Below are positions 24,236 through 35,507 of a DNA stretch of 64,000 nucleotides, piece by piece. The notes beneath the pieces are model-generated. The model worked only from the letters and a program-made list of their open reading frames with translations, ran no database searches and was not told the DNA's origin. The position numbers were made by a program, and so were the translations under genes. The DNA lies in NCBI RefSeq assembly GCF_008831285.2, contig NC_045143.1:26187662-26251661 (forward strand). Reading direction: 5' to 3'. The first letter of the stretch is position 1. Each line of letters starts with the position of its first letter. The DNA comes from Nymphaea colorata. Taxonomy: Eukaryota; Streptophyta; Magnoliopsida; Nymphaeales; Nymphaeaceae.

Positions 24236-24662
24236 AATTCTCTTTGTGAGATGATATGCAATGTCTAAGGTCAACTAGCTTATTGAAGATAGACCTATCA
24301 AAAGCATATGACAGGGTCAATTGGACTTTCTTACAAGCTGCCATGTTGCATTTGGGATTTCATTCTATTTGGACTCAAAGATTAACCACAGTAGTGACAA
24401 ATGTTTTTATGCTCTTGTGATTAATGACCATCAAGGTGAATACTTTGGATATTCTCATGGTCTGCAATAAGGATACCCTTTATCTTCATTTTTATTCCTC
24501 ATTGTCATGAAAATATTTTCACGTACATTACAAGCTGCAATGGAAGGAAGAATTATTGAAGTCCCGCATATTGGAAAAGGCATAGAGGGAGTTTTTTCTA
24601 CAATCTACGCTGATGACATCTTGATTTTCTTAAAAGCCTTCAAGAATGGCTTTCTTCACCTA

Positions 24663-24732
24663 CAAGATTGCAAGTATTTGTAATCAGTTCAATATGGGCC
24701 AAAGCAAGATTGCAAGTATTTGTAATCAGTTC
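24663..24732. repeat. 42-bp-period direct repeat in the LINE
   Basis: A 28-base segment starting CAAGATTGCAAGTATTTG occurs at 24663-24690 and exactly again at 24705-24732. Confidence 0.9.
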
Positions 24733-25913
24733 GGCTATAGCCTAGGACAGTTTCCTACTAGACCTTTGGGTCTCCCTCCCAAGCCAACGAATTTGAGAAC
24801 GTTGATCTGATTCTTATTGTTTTAAAAATGCAAAGTAGACTAAGTTTATGAAAACGAATGCTACTTTCCTATGCAGGCAGGATCTGCTTGATCAAATCAG
24901 TATTAGAAGCACTTTAGAAGCACTTCATATTTGCTGGATGTTGCTGTTCAAGTGCCCTCTTGGTGCCATTAAGAAAATAGAACAGATTATGTGCAGTTTT
25001 TTATAGGAACAGTCAGACGCAGGTAAGCCCCATTTAAATGCCTGGAATGTCTTGACTTTTCGTAAATAGGAAGGTGGGCTGGGTATTATAAAATTTAAAG
25101 AGGTCAATGAAGTTAAGCTGTTGCTTCTAGGATGTACATTAATTTTTCACCATGGCATATGGGACTCAAAATGCATGAAGAAATATTTGAGTAGGAAAAG
25201 TCTTGGTATGTGGAAATGTTTCCCAATATTTCTTCTCTTGGGTGGGATCTAATCTGTTACTTGAAAGGTGATGAATGGAGTGCTTACGAAGTTCTGGACA
25301 GAATGCGGGGGATGTTTTACTTAAGCAGATTCCATTGGATCTGTTTGGAGAGGCAGAACCTTTCCTTCGAAAGTCTGTTAAGGAAATGCTAATACAGCGC
25401 CACATTGAGCGAAATCTATGGAGACATGTGCAATGCATTGGAGATTGCCTTCAACTTAGGCTCATGCAAAGTGCAGATTTTCTTTGTTCTAAAGAAGATC
25501 GTAAACCTGTAAAGTTTGTGAGCCAAAAATCTAGAATTCATGGTCACCTGTAAAGTTTGTGGGATACTTATGCTATGAAGATTCAGCAATACATCTATTC
25601 ATGGTTGATAAATTCCATGGAATAGACACTTTCTCTATCTGGAACAGGTGGTGGAGGAAGAGGTTCTCATGTAAAGAATTCAGATGGTGTTGGCTTGCCT
25701 GCTTCAAAATCAAAATCTGGAAGCTATGCTGTTCCAAACATCAGGTGGTGCTAAAGAGGTGCTTAAGATCAACCATGAATAAACAACAATAAGGAAAATA
25801 TGTAAAATAGGCGATAAATATCTGGCTACAAACCATAATTTTCAGTCCTTTTTGGCATTGTCAGAGTAGAGATGAGTGGGGATGGAAATGGTCACTTCTT
25901 GTCTTGCAAATGT

Positions 25914-26128
25914 TTATAAAGGATGTATTCCAAAATGGTCACTAATACAGTTGTTGTTGGAAATGGGCAATGTATTCCAATCACACACATTGGACAGGCT
26001 GATATTTCTCCAAATCTTTCTATTAAGGATGTTCTCTATGTTCCATGCCTCACTAAAGATCTCATTTATGTTAGCAAATTGACTGATTTTCCATATGATT
26101 TCAAATTCACCTCTGGTTGATGCACCCC
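25914..26128 (+). pseudogene. Copia B protease end and pre-integrase start
   Basis: Encodes VVVGNGQCIPITHIGQ and KDVLYVPCLTKDLIYVSKL, the conserved stretch that follows the protease in copia polyproteins. The protease DSG triad itself is not found. The frame stops at the insertion site of the DNA transposon. Confidence 0.8.
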
Positions 26129-26274
26129 TAAGGCTGCGTTTGATTGCAGGGGGAAAAGTTGAGGGGTGGGTGAAAATTGTATGACGATGGGAAGATTCAA
26201 CCACTATGAGGTGAGGCCATCAAACGCCGAAAATTTTAACACGAATTTTTCGTACGACAAGGTGAAAATTAACG

Positions 26275-26313
26275 CGGAAAAAAGTCGGACCTCAGAGGTC
26301 CGACTTTTTTCCG
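26275..26313. repeat. Perfect 18-bp inverted repeat (hairpin)
   Basis: The left arm CGGAAAAAAGTCGGACCT and its exact reverse complement are separated by CAG. The right arm ends in a T run preceding CCG. It lies close to the left terminus of the Harbinger-like element. Confidence 0.9.
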
Positions 26314-26339
26314 TGGACAAATTTTTGAGCCATTAGGGC

Positions 26340-27130
26340 TCAAAAATTTCATCCTCTTTTCTCTCGTTTTCCCCCTTCTACCGAAGCCCTCACGTCTTTC
26401 CGCAGCCCTTGCATCTTTCCCCTTCCACCTGAAGCCCCCTTCTCCTCTGTTGCTGCCTCTTGTTCTCCTGCTCTCCATTGAAGGCCTCCGTCTTCCTCTT
26501 CCTCCTTCGCGCTGCCTCTCTTTTGCTGCCACTTGCTTTCCATCCCTGCATCTTCCTCTTTGCCGAAGCTGTCCATCACCATCTCTTGCTCTCCATCAAA
26601 GCTGTCGATGTCGCCTCTTGCTCTCTTTCTGCTGCCTCTAGCTCTCCGTCGCTGCCGCTTCTTTTCCCCATCCAGGTATTCTTCCTCCTTCGTTCCCACC
26701 AACAGAAAAACCAGCTTGGTTATCTGGGATCATCTGCAGTTACACCGTCAAATCTCTCCGTCTCTTGCTCTAAGTCGAAGGCATCCGTCGCAGTTAAAAA
26801 GAAAGAGGAAAGGCAGAGATGGAAAAGAAGAATACCTGAACGGGTTTGGGGCCATACTTGAAAGAACTCCACATAGCTGGCTTTTCCATTGGTGGGATCG
26901 AAGGAGGCATCAGCAGATGCCAATTTTCCTGTATTTGCCATCTTGGGTGTGCTCGATTTGACGCCATCCGACGAGGAAGAAGAGAGGGAAAAGGATGGAT
27001 TCATTGGAATTTCTTTCCACCCATGAAACCAATTTCAAATCCGAAACTTCGCAGGTTTCTCCAACCGGCTGGCCTTCCTCTTTCCCACCAATCAAGGTCA
27101 GAGAACCCTAGATTTCTCACAGTAAACTGA
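26340..27130. other. C/T-rich, GC-elevated segment, possibly captured
   Basis: This segment is unlike the surrounding AT-rich sequence. It has overlapping open frames on both strands, all of low complexity (Ser/Leu/Pro-rich on plus, Arg/Glu/Lys-rich on minus), which is what a pyrimidine-rich strand produces. It could be a captured 5' UTR/first exon of a host gene, as in Pack-type elements, but no domain is recognisable. Confidence 0.4.
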
Positions 27131-27720
27131 GAGTGAAAGAGAGAAGATGGTTGCTCGCCTGCAGATGGGCAGACTCTAGATCAGCAGCCTGATATTCTCC
27201 TCACGAGAAAATGAAGCAAAATGTTTTCTTGACATGAAACACATGGAAAATATAGTCGTTATTATGACAATTATATTTAGTAAATACATTTTTTTGATAG
27301 AAAAATTCGTAAGTGTGCAAGAGAAAACTATCTACTAACATGGAAAACTAATAAAGCATCATCGTATTTCAAATAGTATAAAACCATAAATATATGTTAT
27401 TTTCAGAGATAATTAAGTAAATAACTGTGATATCTTGGGAAAGAGTTATTGGACAAGAACCAATAAAACAACAATTTCTAAGGGTCATGAAAAAGTCTCT
27501 CTTATTTTTTACCATGTGCACCAAACACAGTTAAATTTACCCTGCAAAAAACTACTATGTGCATCAAACACAGTTAATTTACCCTACAAAAAACTTCCTT
27601 GCAATCAAATAGGGCCTTAAATCGGAAGAGGGTTAAATTTCATCCTGTATATTTTCCTAGAAAAATTTTCCATGGTAAATTTACCACGTTAAATTCTTCT
27701 CTGCAATCAAACGGGCCTAA

Positions 27721-28600
27721 AGGACAGAAGGACGGGTATAGTAATGGCAATAGGGAGTGAACCAGGCAGACTCTCTGCAGTGAACAATCACAGCAATCAT
27801 AAGGCTTTCTTTTCATCACGTTTCTGAGAAGTGACAGAAGAGTTTTGGCATGCACGTTTGGGACATCCTCAATCTGTTGTTCGCCCTTTTTTCAAAAACC
27901 AGAAATATATTGATATTTTACCTAATATTTCTCTCTCGGTTTGTGCTAGTTGCCAAATGGGAAAATCTTGCGAATTGCCTTTTATTGTAAAAGACGATAA
28001 TGTTTCTTTCCCACTAAAAAGAATTCACAGTGATGTTTAGGGACAGGCACCAGTTATATCTCGAGAACAATATCGGTTTTAAGCTCTAATGGTCGATGGC
28101 AATAGCCGTTTCACATGGTTTTACCCTCTAAGACACAAATCTGATTTTTTTTATGCCTTTGTTCATTTTCACACAATGGTTGAGCGCCAATTTGACAGTA
28201 AAATAAAAATTTCCAAAGTGATGGAGGTGGTGAATATACAAGCTCCTGCTTCGTATTATATCTCGACAACCTTCAAATTAAACGGCAATATTCCTGCCCC
28301 AAGACACCCAAGCAAAATGGCAAAGCAAAGCACAAGCATCGCTCTATCACTGAATCGGGTCTAACGTTGCTCTTTCATTCAAATGCACCAAAGAGATTTT
28401 GGGTTGATGCATTCTCAGCAGCTGTCTTTCTTATGAACAGGCTTCCCACCTCGACATTGTCTATGCAGTCACCTTCTCTATATTGTTTAAAAGAATTCCT
28501 GATTATTCCAGCATGCATATCTTTGGCAGCAGGTGCTTCCCTTATTTGAGAGGATATGTTCAAAACAAATAGACCCTAAATCTGTTCCATGTATATTTTT
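27721..28600 (+). pseudogene. Pre-integrase zinc finger and integrase of copia B
   Basis: WHARLGHPQ (27844-27870) and CASCQMGKS near 27940 supply the His and Cys pairs of the HHCC finger. KRIHSDV at about 28018-28038 carries the first catalytic Asp. MVDGNSRFTWFYPLRHKS, MVERQFDSKI and FWVDAFSAAVFLMNRLPT follow. The segment expected to hold DNG and the catalytic Glu is degraded, and stops and frame changes are frequent. Confidence 0.8.
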
Positions 28601-28871
28601 GGATATAACACATTTCATAGGGTTACAAATATTTCAAACCAAATTCCAGATGTCTATACATATCCAGGCATGTCCTCTTTGATGAAAACACATTCCCTTT
28701 CAAAAATCCATCTTCCTCTATAAGGACGATGTCATGGATAGTGATTTTATATCCTTTGTTGATATCGGGACTTCAAGTGATAGAACCATGCAAACTTCCG
28801 ATCACCCATAATCTGGTTCCAGCCCTACACCAGATCCATGTCTAAATGTCTATGACGATCTTCAATAAAGC

Positions 28872-30530
28872 ATGCCACATGATAGATCTCTTGATACAAA
28901 TATTCATCCAGCCGATCCACCTGATCCAACGCCAAACTCTCCACCAAGCTTACATAGTTCAGAAACTACAAGTGACACCAGTCTTCCATCAACCTGTATG
29001 GGAACTCGAACCATAGTAACAAGATCTGTAGCTAGATCAACGTCTCTAGGAAACCAAACGATGTTAACTACAGCTACAGTAGGCATTCACAAACCTAATC
29101 CTAAGTATGCCAACATTCATACCATGGAAGAAGAAATGACTGCATTAAGCTCTAATAATATATGGGATTTAGTTCCAAGAGAACCTTACATGAACGTCAT
29201 TGGATCAAAATGGGTTTTCAAATCCAAACCCAAAGCATATGGAAGTCTTGATCGTTTAAAGGCATGCCTAGTTTCTTGGGGTTTCACTCAAGTAGAAGGG
29301 ATCAATTACCAAGAGACTTTCTCTCCCGTCATTCGACCAAGTACTATATGACTTGTACTTTCTATTGCTATCATCTTCAAATGGAACATCAAACAATTAG
29401 ATGGTAAAAAATGCTTTCCTACATGGATTGCTTCATGAAACGGTTTATATGTCTCAACCACCGGGGTTTGTAGATCCTCTTCTACTGCATCATGTTTGTC
29501 ATCTTCGAAAGGCACTATATGGCTAAAGCAAGCATCTAGAGCTTGGTTTCAATGGATAAGTGATCTTCTTTTCACTTATGGTTTTGAGAGTTGCTATTCA
29601 GATCCATCCATGTTCACATTTCATGAAAATGGCCATTGTCTTATTCTTTTAATTTACGTCGACAATGTGGTTCTTACAGGCAGCTCTTCTAACTTAATTC
29701 AGAATTTTATCTCCAAGCTTGAAGTCAAAGTTCTAGTGAAAGATATGGGGCAACTAAGTTATTTTCTTTGGATCGAAGCCTTGCATACCTACGATGGTCA
29801 ATTTCTCACTCAAATGAAATATGCTTAGGACATTTTGGAAAGAGCTCAAATGCTTGATTGTAAACCTATGAACACCCCTATGGCAGCCAAGCTAGCTCTT
29901 CTAGATACTTCACCTTTTTCATATCCAACTCTTTATCGTGCTATAGTTGGAGCATTACAGTACTTGACAATCACTCGACCAGAGACAACTTTTTTAGTGA
30001 ATTTTATCACCCAATTTATGCAAAATCCAACTCAAGCTCACTTTCAAATTGCCAAGCGTATTCTCTGATATATCAAAGGAACTACCGGCTATGACATTCA
30101 TATCCTCTCTCCAAGCACCATGGATCTATATGCCCTCTCAGATGCGGATTGGCTGGATGCCATCTCATCAGAAGATCCATGACAGGGTACTGTACTTTCC
30201 TAGGAGCTAACTGTATTTCCTAGAGTGCAGAAAAGCAATCCACCGTTGCTTGATCCAGTGCGGAGGCTGAATATCGCTCCATGGCATCAATAGCTGTAGA
30301 ATTGACTTGGCTCCTTCAAAACCTTCCATAACCAAAATCCAGTTTTCCACAATCGGTCAAAACATATTCAGATTGATTATCATTATGTGCCGAAATGACC
30401 AGTTCAGGGCGCCTGACCACTAGATACGTCAATTCTTCTAGTCAAATTGTAGACATATTCACCAAACCTTGGGGAAAGATCAATTTTTTGACTTACAACA
30501 CAAACTCAACGTCATCAGCCATTCCCGTTT
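28872..30530 (+). pseudogene. Reverse transcriptase and RNase H of copia B
   Basis: Landmarks: [14 protein letters not shown] near 29200, [11 protein letters not shown] near 29298, QASRAWFQWISDLL near 29528, and LIYVDNVVLTG, where the second active-site Asp of YVDD is Asn (AAT at 29664-29666). Then SYFLWIEA, MNTPM, YRAIVGALQYLTITRP and a partial RNase H (ALSDADW near 30135). The C-terminal YVNSSSQIVDIFTKP segment is at about 30423-30470. A stop at 29349 and others interrupt the frame. Confidence 0.85.
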
Positions 30531-30539
30531 ACGGGGGCG

Positions 30540-31230
30540 TATTAAAGAAAATATTCAAATCTGGCTCACGACAATCATGACAAATCAAGCCAACAAGGAA
30601 GTTTTCAATCAAATAATGTAATGCCCAAATCAACTGCAACATCCAGCTATGGCATCGACAGCTGCAAGGAACAAAATGGAAGTTTTCACTCAAATGCTGA
30701 AACACCCAACACAACTACAATGTCTCACCAAAATGAAAACAGAAAATGGAAACTGCAACGTCACACTCAGCATCAAATGAATCTTCCTATGCAATGTCAT
30801 TCAGTAATGGCCACAACAAATGGAAGGTACAAATCAAATTCAAACAATTGATTATCATGCATGAGCCATAATGATCCTGATCTGGCCCACGTTTCTTACA
30901 CTGAAAGTCAAGGAGAAAAAGAAAATGATCCTGATGAAACGTTAAGAAGAAAAGATAAATAGAAAGATCATAATGATGTTGAATTGGCTCACATCTCTCA
31001 AATTGAAACGTTAGAGGGAAATAAAGAAACCAATGAAACATTATATCCAAAAATCTCTCATCGGTTACAGGGTGATTTATGCAGCTTCATGCTGCCCTAT
31101 ATAATGTATTGATGTACATAGGATGAATAGTGAGAAAAACGGCAAGAAATCCTTTCCTAGTGTGGACGAAGGTTCTCCTGAACTGAACCACATAAAACTT
31201 TGTATCCTTTCTTCTTGCCTTTCTCTCTCT
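30540..31230 (+). repeat. Putative 3' LTR of copia B
   Basis: Begins just after ACGGGGGCG. It contains a TATA-like CTATATAATG near 31097 and a pyrimidine-rich end (CTTTCTCTCTCTTTTTC) near 31215-31240. The right boundary is uncertain because the sequence passes straight into a gag zinc knuckle of copia C. Confidence 0.45.
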
Positions 31231-31537
31231 TTTTCTTTATATTGTACTCACTGCCAAACAGTAGGTCACTCGAGGGGGAGATGTTTCAAGCTAAATGGAT
31301 GCCCTCCCAACTTAAAAGGAGGAAAACAAAAAACTGGGGGTGCTAATGCCATAGATGGAAATAAAATACATTCTAATGCTTCAGTGTCTATTGTTTTTGC
31401 CTAATCCAAGCAAGGATCAAGCTCATGTTCTAACCATGGATGAATACAATAAGTTAAAACAACTTCTTAAAGATCAAACTGCTCTTGTGCCACACCCGCC
31501 CAATGGTCAATCTCATTTTGCAGGTATGATATATTCA

Positions 31538-31705
31538 CAATCCAGCACATGGATCATTGACAGTGGTGCCTCTGACCACATGTCATCGTCCCTTAATTTT
31601 CTGTCTAATGTTATTGTCTTACAATCACCTTATCCCATAAAATACCAAATGGAACTGTGGTACATGCTACGCATATTGGTGAAGCCTCTCTACAACTTTC
31701 TTTGA
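31538..31705 (+). pseudogene. Protease region of copia C
   Basis: WIIDSGASDHM is the pepsin-fold retroviral-type active site; the Asp-Ser-Gly triad is intact. The frame ends at TGA 31703 and pre-integrase sequence continues in another frame (KLVSLTKCQVIFGSNG near 31750). Confidence 0.75.
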
Positions 31706-32059
31706 TACTAAAAAATGTTTACTATGTTCCAAATTATTCAATCCTGTATCAGTAAGTAAACTTGTTTCACTTACTAAATGTCAAGTCATCTTTGGTTCCA
31801 ATGGTTTTTCGTTGCAGGACCTGAATTCTAGGACGATGATTGGACTGGGTAGTTTGAGAGATGGCCTGTTGTATTTAAGATCTCTGATCCTTCACATCAA
31901 TCATTGGCAATGAACTGTAGTCTCAAGTGAACAGATATATGGCAACTTAGACTTCGGCATCCATCACAAGCCATGATTATCTATTTTTCAGCAAGAATCT
32001 AGCATTAAAATGAAAACATTTTATTGTGACGTATGCAAACTAACAAAACAGTCTAGATT

Positions 32060-32760
32060 ACCTTTTAATGAAAGTGTCTCTTGTCAAATAATCCATTTGA
32101 GTTTTGCATTGTGATATTTGGGGCCATATCCCAAGCCTTATTTTCGGAGCACACTATTTATTACCTTAGTTGATGACTATACTAGAGCAGTGTGGGTTTA
32201 TTTGATGTGATTTAAGCATGAAACTACTCATCTATTAAAAGATTTTATCAATATGATAGAAAGGCAATATAAGCTGAGGTTAAAATTGTTAAAACTTATA
32301 ATGGAGTCGATTTTTTAAGGGAGATAAATGATTTTTTTCATGAAAAAAGCATTGTTCATCAAACACAGTGTTTATACACCACAACAAAATGGTGTAGTTG
32401 AAAGAAAACACCATCACATTTTAGATGTGGCTGGAGCCCTTAAATTCCAATCTGGTTTGCCTTGGCATTTTTGGGACCAGTGTGTATTGACAGCCGTGTA
32501 TTTAATCAATCAAACTCCAACAAGTGCTTTACAAAACAAAACTCCTATGAAAAATTATTCAAAAAAAAAAAACCCAAGTATTGTCATCTATTGTCGTTGA
32601 TTGTTTGTGTTTTGCAAAAGAACAAAATCCCAAATCTAAATTTGACCAAAGATCACGCAGATGTTTTTTTTTTAGGCTATACATTTGGTCAAAAATCATA
32701 TAAATATGTCCTGAACTTCTCCACCCAGCTCTGGATAGAGAAATCCTCCAACCTCTCACA
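32060..32760 (+). pseudogene. Integrase region of copia C
   Basis: First catalytic Asp in HCDIWG and catalytic Glu in [14 protein letters not shown] are readable. The central DNG segment is degraded to [28 protein letters not shown] is the conserved stretch after the Glu. Multiple frames are needed. Confidence 0.78.
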
Positions 32761-33112
32761 CTAGATCACTTGTGCATTTTTTAAGCAATGCATTTATTTA
32801 CACGCTCAATGCATTATATTGGGTGGCTGTAAAAAATGAGGACTAGCAATAGTTTACGACATGTACATAGCAATGGTTCTAGTGTTTTTAGCAACAATTT
32901 ACAATGCTTTTAGAGTCTAATTTTTAATGGTTTAAAAAATTGGAGCATCCATTACACAAAAGCACAATACATACATACATACACACATATATCCACCTAC
33001 TTTTTCCTTCTAGGTTTGGTATGTGATTTACATTTGGTCTAATGTCTAGATACAAAACCAAAAACTTTCAACCTTTGGTCCATTTTCTAACATAAAAGTA
33101 GGTTCTTAAGAG

Positions 33113-33250
33113 GTTGTTTGGCAAAGTAATACATTGTTGTTGCCCCATGAATCTGTCCTAGCAAATAAGACAGATTCATAGACGACTTGCTACTGTGTTG
33201 CATGTACAGTAGGAGACTTTAATAACAATGTGTTACTGTCGTCAGACAGC
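33113..33250. mobile_element. Candidate fold-back MITE
   Basis: The ends are partly complementary (TTGTTTGGCAAAGTAATACA on the left; TGTGTTACTGTCGTCAGACA on the right), and the centre has a second inverted pair (ATGAATCTGTC and GACAGATTCAT). Together they would form a long imperfect hairpin of about 135 bases, a layout typical of hAT-like MITEs. Target duplication not established. Confidence 0.45.
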
Positions 33251-33332
33251 CCAGATCGTCAGACAGCCCTGAGGTAGCCAGTCTGGTTTGGAATGAAAAA
33301 ATTTAAGTTAAAAAACTGAAGGCTTGGTCGGA

Positions 33333-33659
33333 CTAACCCAACCCTCTGACATCCCTAGGTTCGGCAGGTTGACATGACCAGAGCGGAGGGATGGATTGGA
33401 AAAACTGCAGATGCCCTTTTTGGCCAACTCCAGTCATGTCATTGATCGATTCCTCAACAACACCATGGATGGTTGCCGAGCCTTCAACGTCGATGGGCGA
33501 TAGCAAACTGCGGATGCTAGACTCTAGATGGTCCATGTGGGCCTGCAGTTTGAGAGTGAGATCGAGGCTGAGAGCTACTTTGTCAATATTTTGGAAATTT
33601 CTTTGAGTGAAATGTGAAATCAAGTGGAAACTGAAAGAAACCCGTAAGCACTTCAGCAT
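33333..33659 (-). other. Unrecognised 108-codon frame
   Basis: A minus-strand frame starts at an ATG at 33659. It has a leucine-rich, possibly helical central part (SLDLTLKLQAHMDHLESSIR) followed by ESINDMTGVGQKG. I do not recognise it and see no promoter, intron or related copy in the window. It may be a scrap of a coiled-coil protein or chance. Confidence 0.25.
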
Positions 33660-33699
33660 CTTTTAAAATGGGTGATTGATGATGAATTGGCTAAATCAT

Positions 33700-35420
33700 G
33701 CTTCATTCAGAATCACTGGAATAAAGATTGGTTGATTGCCTCAAGGCACATAGGGCAACTGGGTGGCGAGTAGTTCATATCCAAGGAGTTCGAGGTTTGA
33801 ATCTTGTGGCCGCTGTCACATTCTAGTGTGTTATTTATTGGATTGCAAACCATGGCAAGTGGGTTCAGTGATGTAGAGTATGTCCACCTAAGCCTCGAAG
33901 CAGGACAAAATCTTGAAAGCATAAGGGCATGGCCTAGTAGTTTTATGGAAAAGACAGTTTCTTCTAAGTAAACAACAAATAAATAAATAAATATTGGCCG
34001 ATTTGTATAATACTTCAGATCAACCCAAGCCAAGCCCCAATACAATTCAAAGCGGCTGACTCCAACCAACTTTTACATGAGAAAAACAGAATGTGAGAGT
34101 ATGAACAATTAAAGAATCATTAAGGAGGACTGCTACGTATCACAATAGGCAACTCCTGTTTATCAAGAATCATGCAGGAATGTGTGGACTTGTGTGGCAA
34201 TTGCCCACACAGGCACACAATAATTACTAGTTTACATTGTCGAAGCTCTGTAGCTATTTTGCTGATTAGCATGTGGCATCCCTCGGCCACTGATTTTCTG
34301 AAGGGCCTTCAGTCAGTAGCGAATATCTTGCTTTGCCTCCGACGAGTTACTGTGTTTTGCGGTGACCGATTCAAACTGCGAACCAATGAGATTGGTCCTT
34401 TTCCTTTGGAAAAACTGTTGAATCAATGGCTGCTCATTGTATTTGACAAGTCCTGGATTTCTCAAAATCAATCAGGGCAGGCCAGTCCATGAAACTGGGC
34501 TCAATCCATCGACGGTCCAGCTGTTCTCTTTAGATGGCCGGACTCAGCGTAAAATTCTTCTGGTCGATGTTTAATATTTATATGTTTTCTATTTGAGCAG
34601 ATCCCCACCTCAACGTTTATGCATAATACATAGGTCATATATGCATCTTCTCAACTGTCCAAGATCGTTTTTTTTTTCTATAATGATACAAATACAAATT
34701 ATTTAGGTTTCATGGCCAGAGAGGCTAAGCCTGTAATTCTCAAGCACCTCGTTCAAATTCGGAGATTCGAAGAAAAGGTCTGCAGCAAATTCTTAGCTTT
34801 AATCCTGCTTGGAAGGTCTAGGGATGCGTTGGGGCAGGAATCACCCAATGAAGCGTTGGAGCATAGCACCACAAGTAACCAAACTGGTGACTGCGTTTCC
34901 AAGTAAAAATGTGACCCATGGATGCAATGGAAATCTGACACAAGAATATTCCATGCATGTCTCTCTCTCATAGTCCACATCTTCCGTTAATCTTTCCACC
35001 ATCCTTAAGAGCTGTTTCAGAATAAAAAAACAAATTAGGCTAAATCGTGAGAGAGAGAGAGGTGACAGTTGCTCATGAAGAGACAGTGAGTGGCAAGTGT
35101 TCAGCTGAGTTCGGGTAGATTGAGTTGAGTGCCCTCATGGGCACCCAACGTACAAACTCAAGAATAAGGGGACATTTTAGCAATTTTTAAAAGGTATGTC
35201 TTTTATTGTATTTTTTTTTTGCTTCCACTTTTGTCTCCTATTTTTTTTCATCGTAACCATACAAACTCAAGAAATTTTTACAGATAACCAGGTTTGGAGT
35301 TTGGGTGGACATGGGCCAATGCCGACATATTTCAATTAATGTAACAGTCATAATGAGAAGTAGAGTGTCCGGTCCAAGGAAAGGTATTATAGAAAAGATA
35401 TATTTTGAAAAAAGAAGATT
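33700..35420. other. No gene seen
   Basis: Non-coding, AT-rich sequence with simple repeats. A TTCGAGGTTTGAATCTTG sequence near 33790-33806 resembles a tRNA B box and hints at a SINE, but no A box or tail could be confirmed. Confidence 0.4.
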
Positions 35421-35430
35421 GTATATATAT

Positions 35431-35504
<74 letters not shown>
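35421..35504. repeat. (TA)n microsatellite, about 84 bp
   Basis: Almost uninterrupted TA dinucleotides with two phase breaks (near 35441 and 35464). Confidence 0.95.

Positions 35505-35507
<3 letters not shown>

Larger units (their letters stand above)
21590..25270 (+). mobile_element. Decayed L1-type LINE with internal duplication
   Basis: Non-LTR retrotransposon coding remnants appear in order: endonuclease pieces (KDFNSV near 21993; NRAFT...TNLCG and SKLDR near 22110-22180), reverse transcriptase N-side (SAPGLDGFPNSFF near 22933-22980), NHINLILK, QGGFLKDRNIHQSLLLVLEMVY near 23200-23260, AYDRVNWTFLQAAMLHLGF near 24305-24360, GYPLSSFLFL near 24473, the catalytic YADD at 24606-24617, and the GGLGIIKFKEVNEVKL C-terminal segment near 25075-25120. 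Stops and frameshifts are everywhere. About 750 bases are present twice, and a run of 64 A interrupts the RT domain. No target duplication found. Confidence 0.85.
26132..27717. mobile_element. PIF/Harbinger-like non-autonomous element inside copia B
   Basis: The 1,586-base insert has terminal inverted repeats beginning GGCTGCGTTTGATTGCAG on the left and, read inward on the right, GGCCCGTTTGATTGCAG, flanked on both sides by TAA (26129-26131 and 27718-27720). A 3-bp TAA/TTA duplication is the PIF/Harbinger hallmark. Removing the insert rejoins the pre-integrase region of copia B. No transposase frame was found. The interior at 26340-27130 is C/T- and GC-rich and could be captured host sequence. 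A second right-end-like sequence (TTGCAATCAAATAGGGCCTTA) ends at about 27617, suggesting a duplicated terminus. Confidence 0.8.
25590..31230 (+). mobile_element. Copia B: Ty1/copia element split by a DNA transposon
   Basis: A gag tail (GGGGRGSHVKN near 25645) is followed by a protease-end/pre-integrase segment at 25920-26120. Then comes a 1.6-kb insertion (26132-27717), after which copia coding sequence resumes at 27721 in the same domain and continues through integrase, reverse transcriptase and RNase H to about 30540. There the tract ACGGGGGCG precedes TATTAAAGAA, a plausible decayed start of the 3' LTR (TG changed to TA). The LTR would extend to about 31230. No 5' LTR is seen; the left side abuts the LINE. 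Confidence 0.8.
31235..32765 (+). mobile_element. Copia C: 3'-truncated copia fragment
   Basis: Encodes a gag zinc knuckle CTHCQTVGHSRGRCF (about 31243), a protease site WIIDSGASDHMSSS with intact DSG at about 31550-31580, HCDIWG near 32108, VDDYTRAVWVYLM, and [16 protein letters not shown] near 32380 with the catalytic Glu. The final LGYTFGQKSYKYV segment is followed by a stop at 32762. Reverse transcriptase and RNase H are absent, and no LTR is recognised. Several frameshifts lie between protease and integrase. Confidence 0.8.

Noticed and set aside
24120-24344. Minus-strand frame with a long Phe run
   Set aside because: Created by the 64-A tract; the flanking residues come from antisense LINE sequence.
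26349-26961. Basic and Ser/Leu-rich frames on both strands
   Set aside because: Low-complexity products of a pyrimidine-rich segment; kept only as a possible captured sequence, not as genes.
33730-33960. Possible SINE with GGTTTGAATC B-box-like sequence
   Set aside because: No convincing A box, tail or target duplication.
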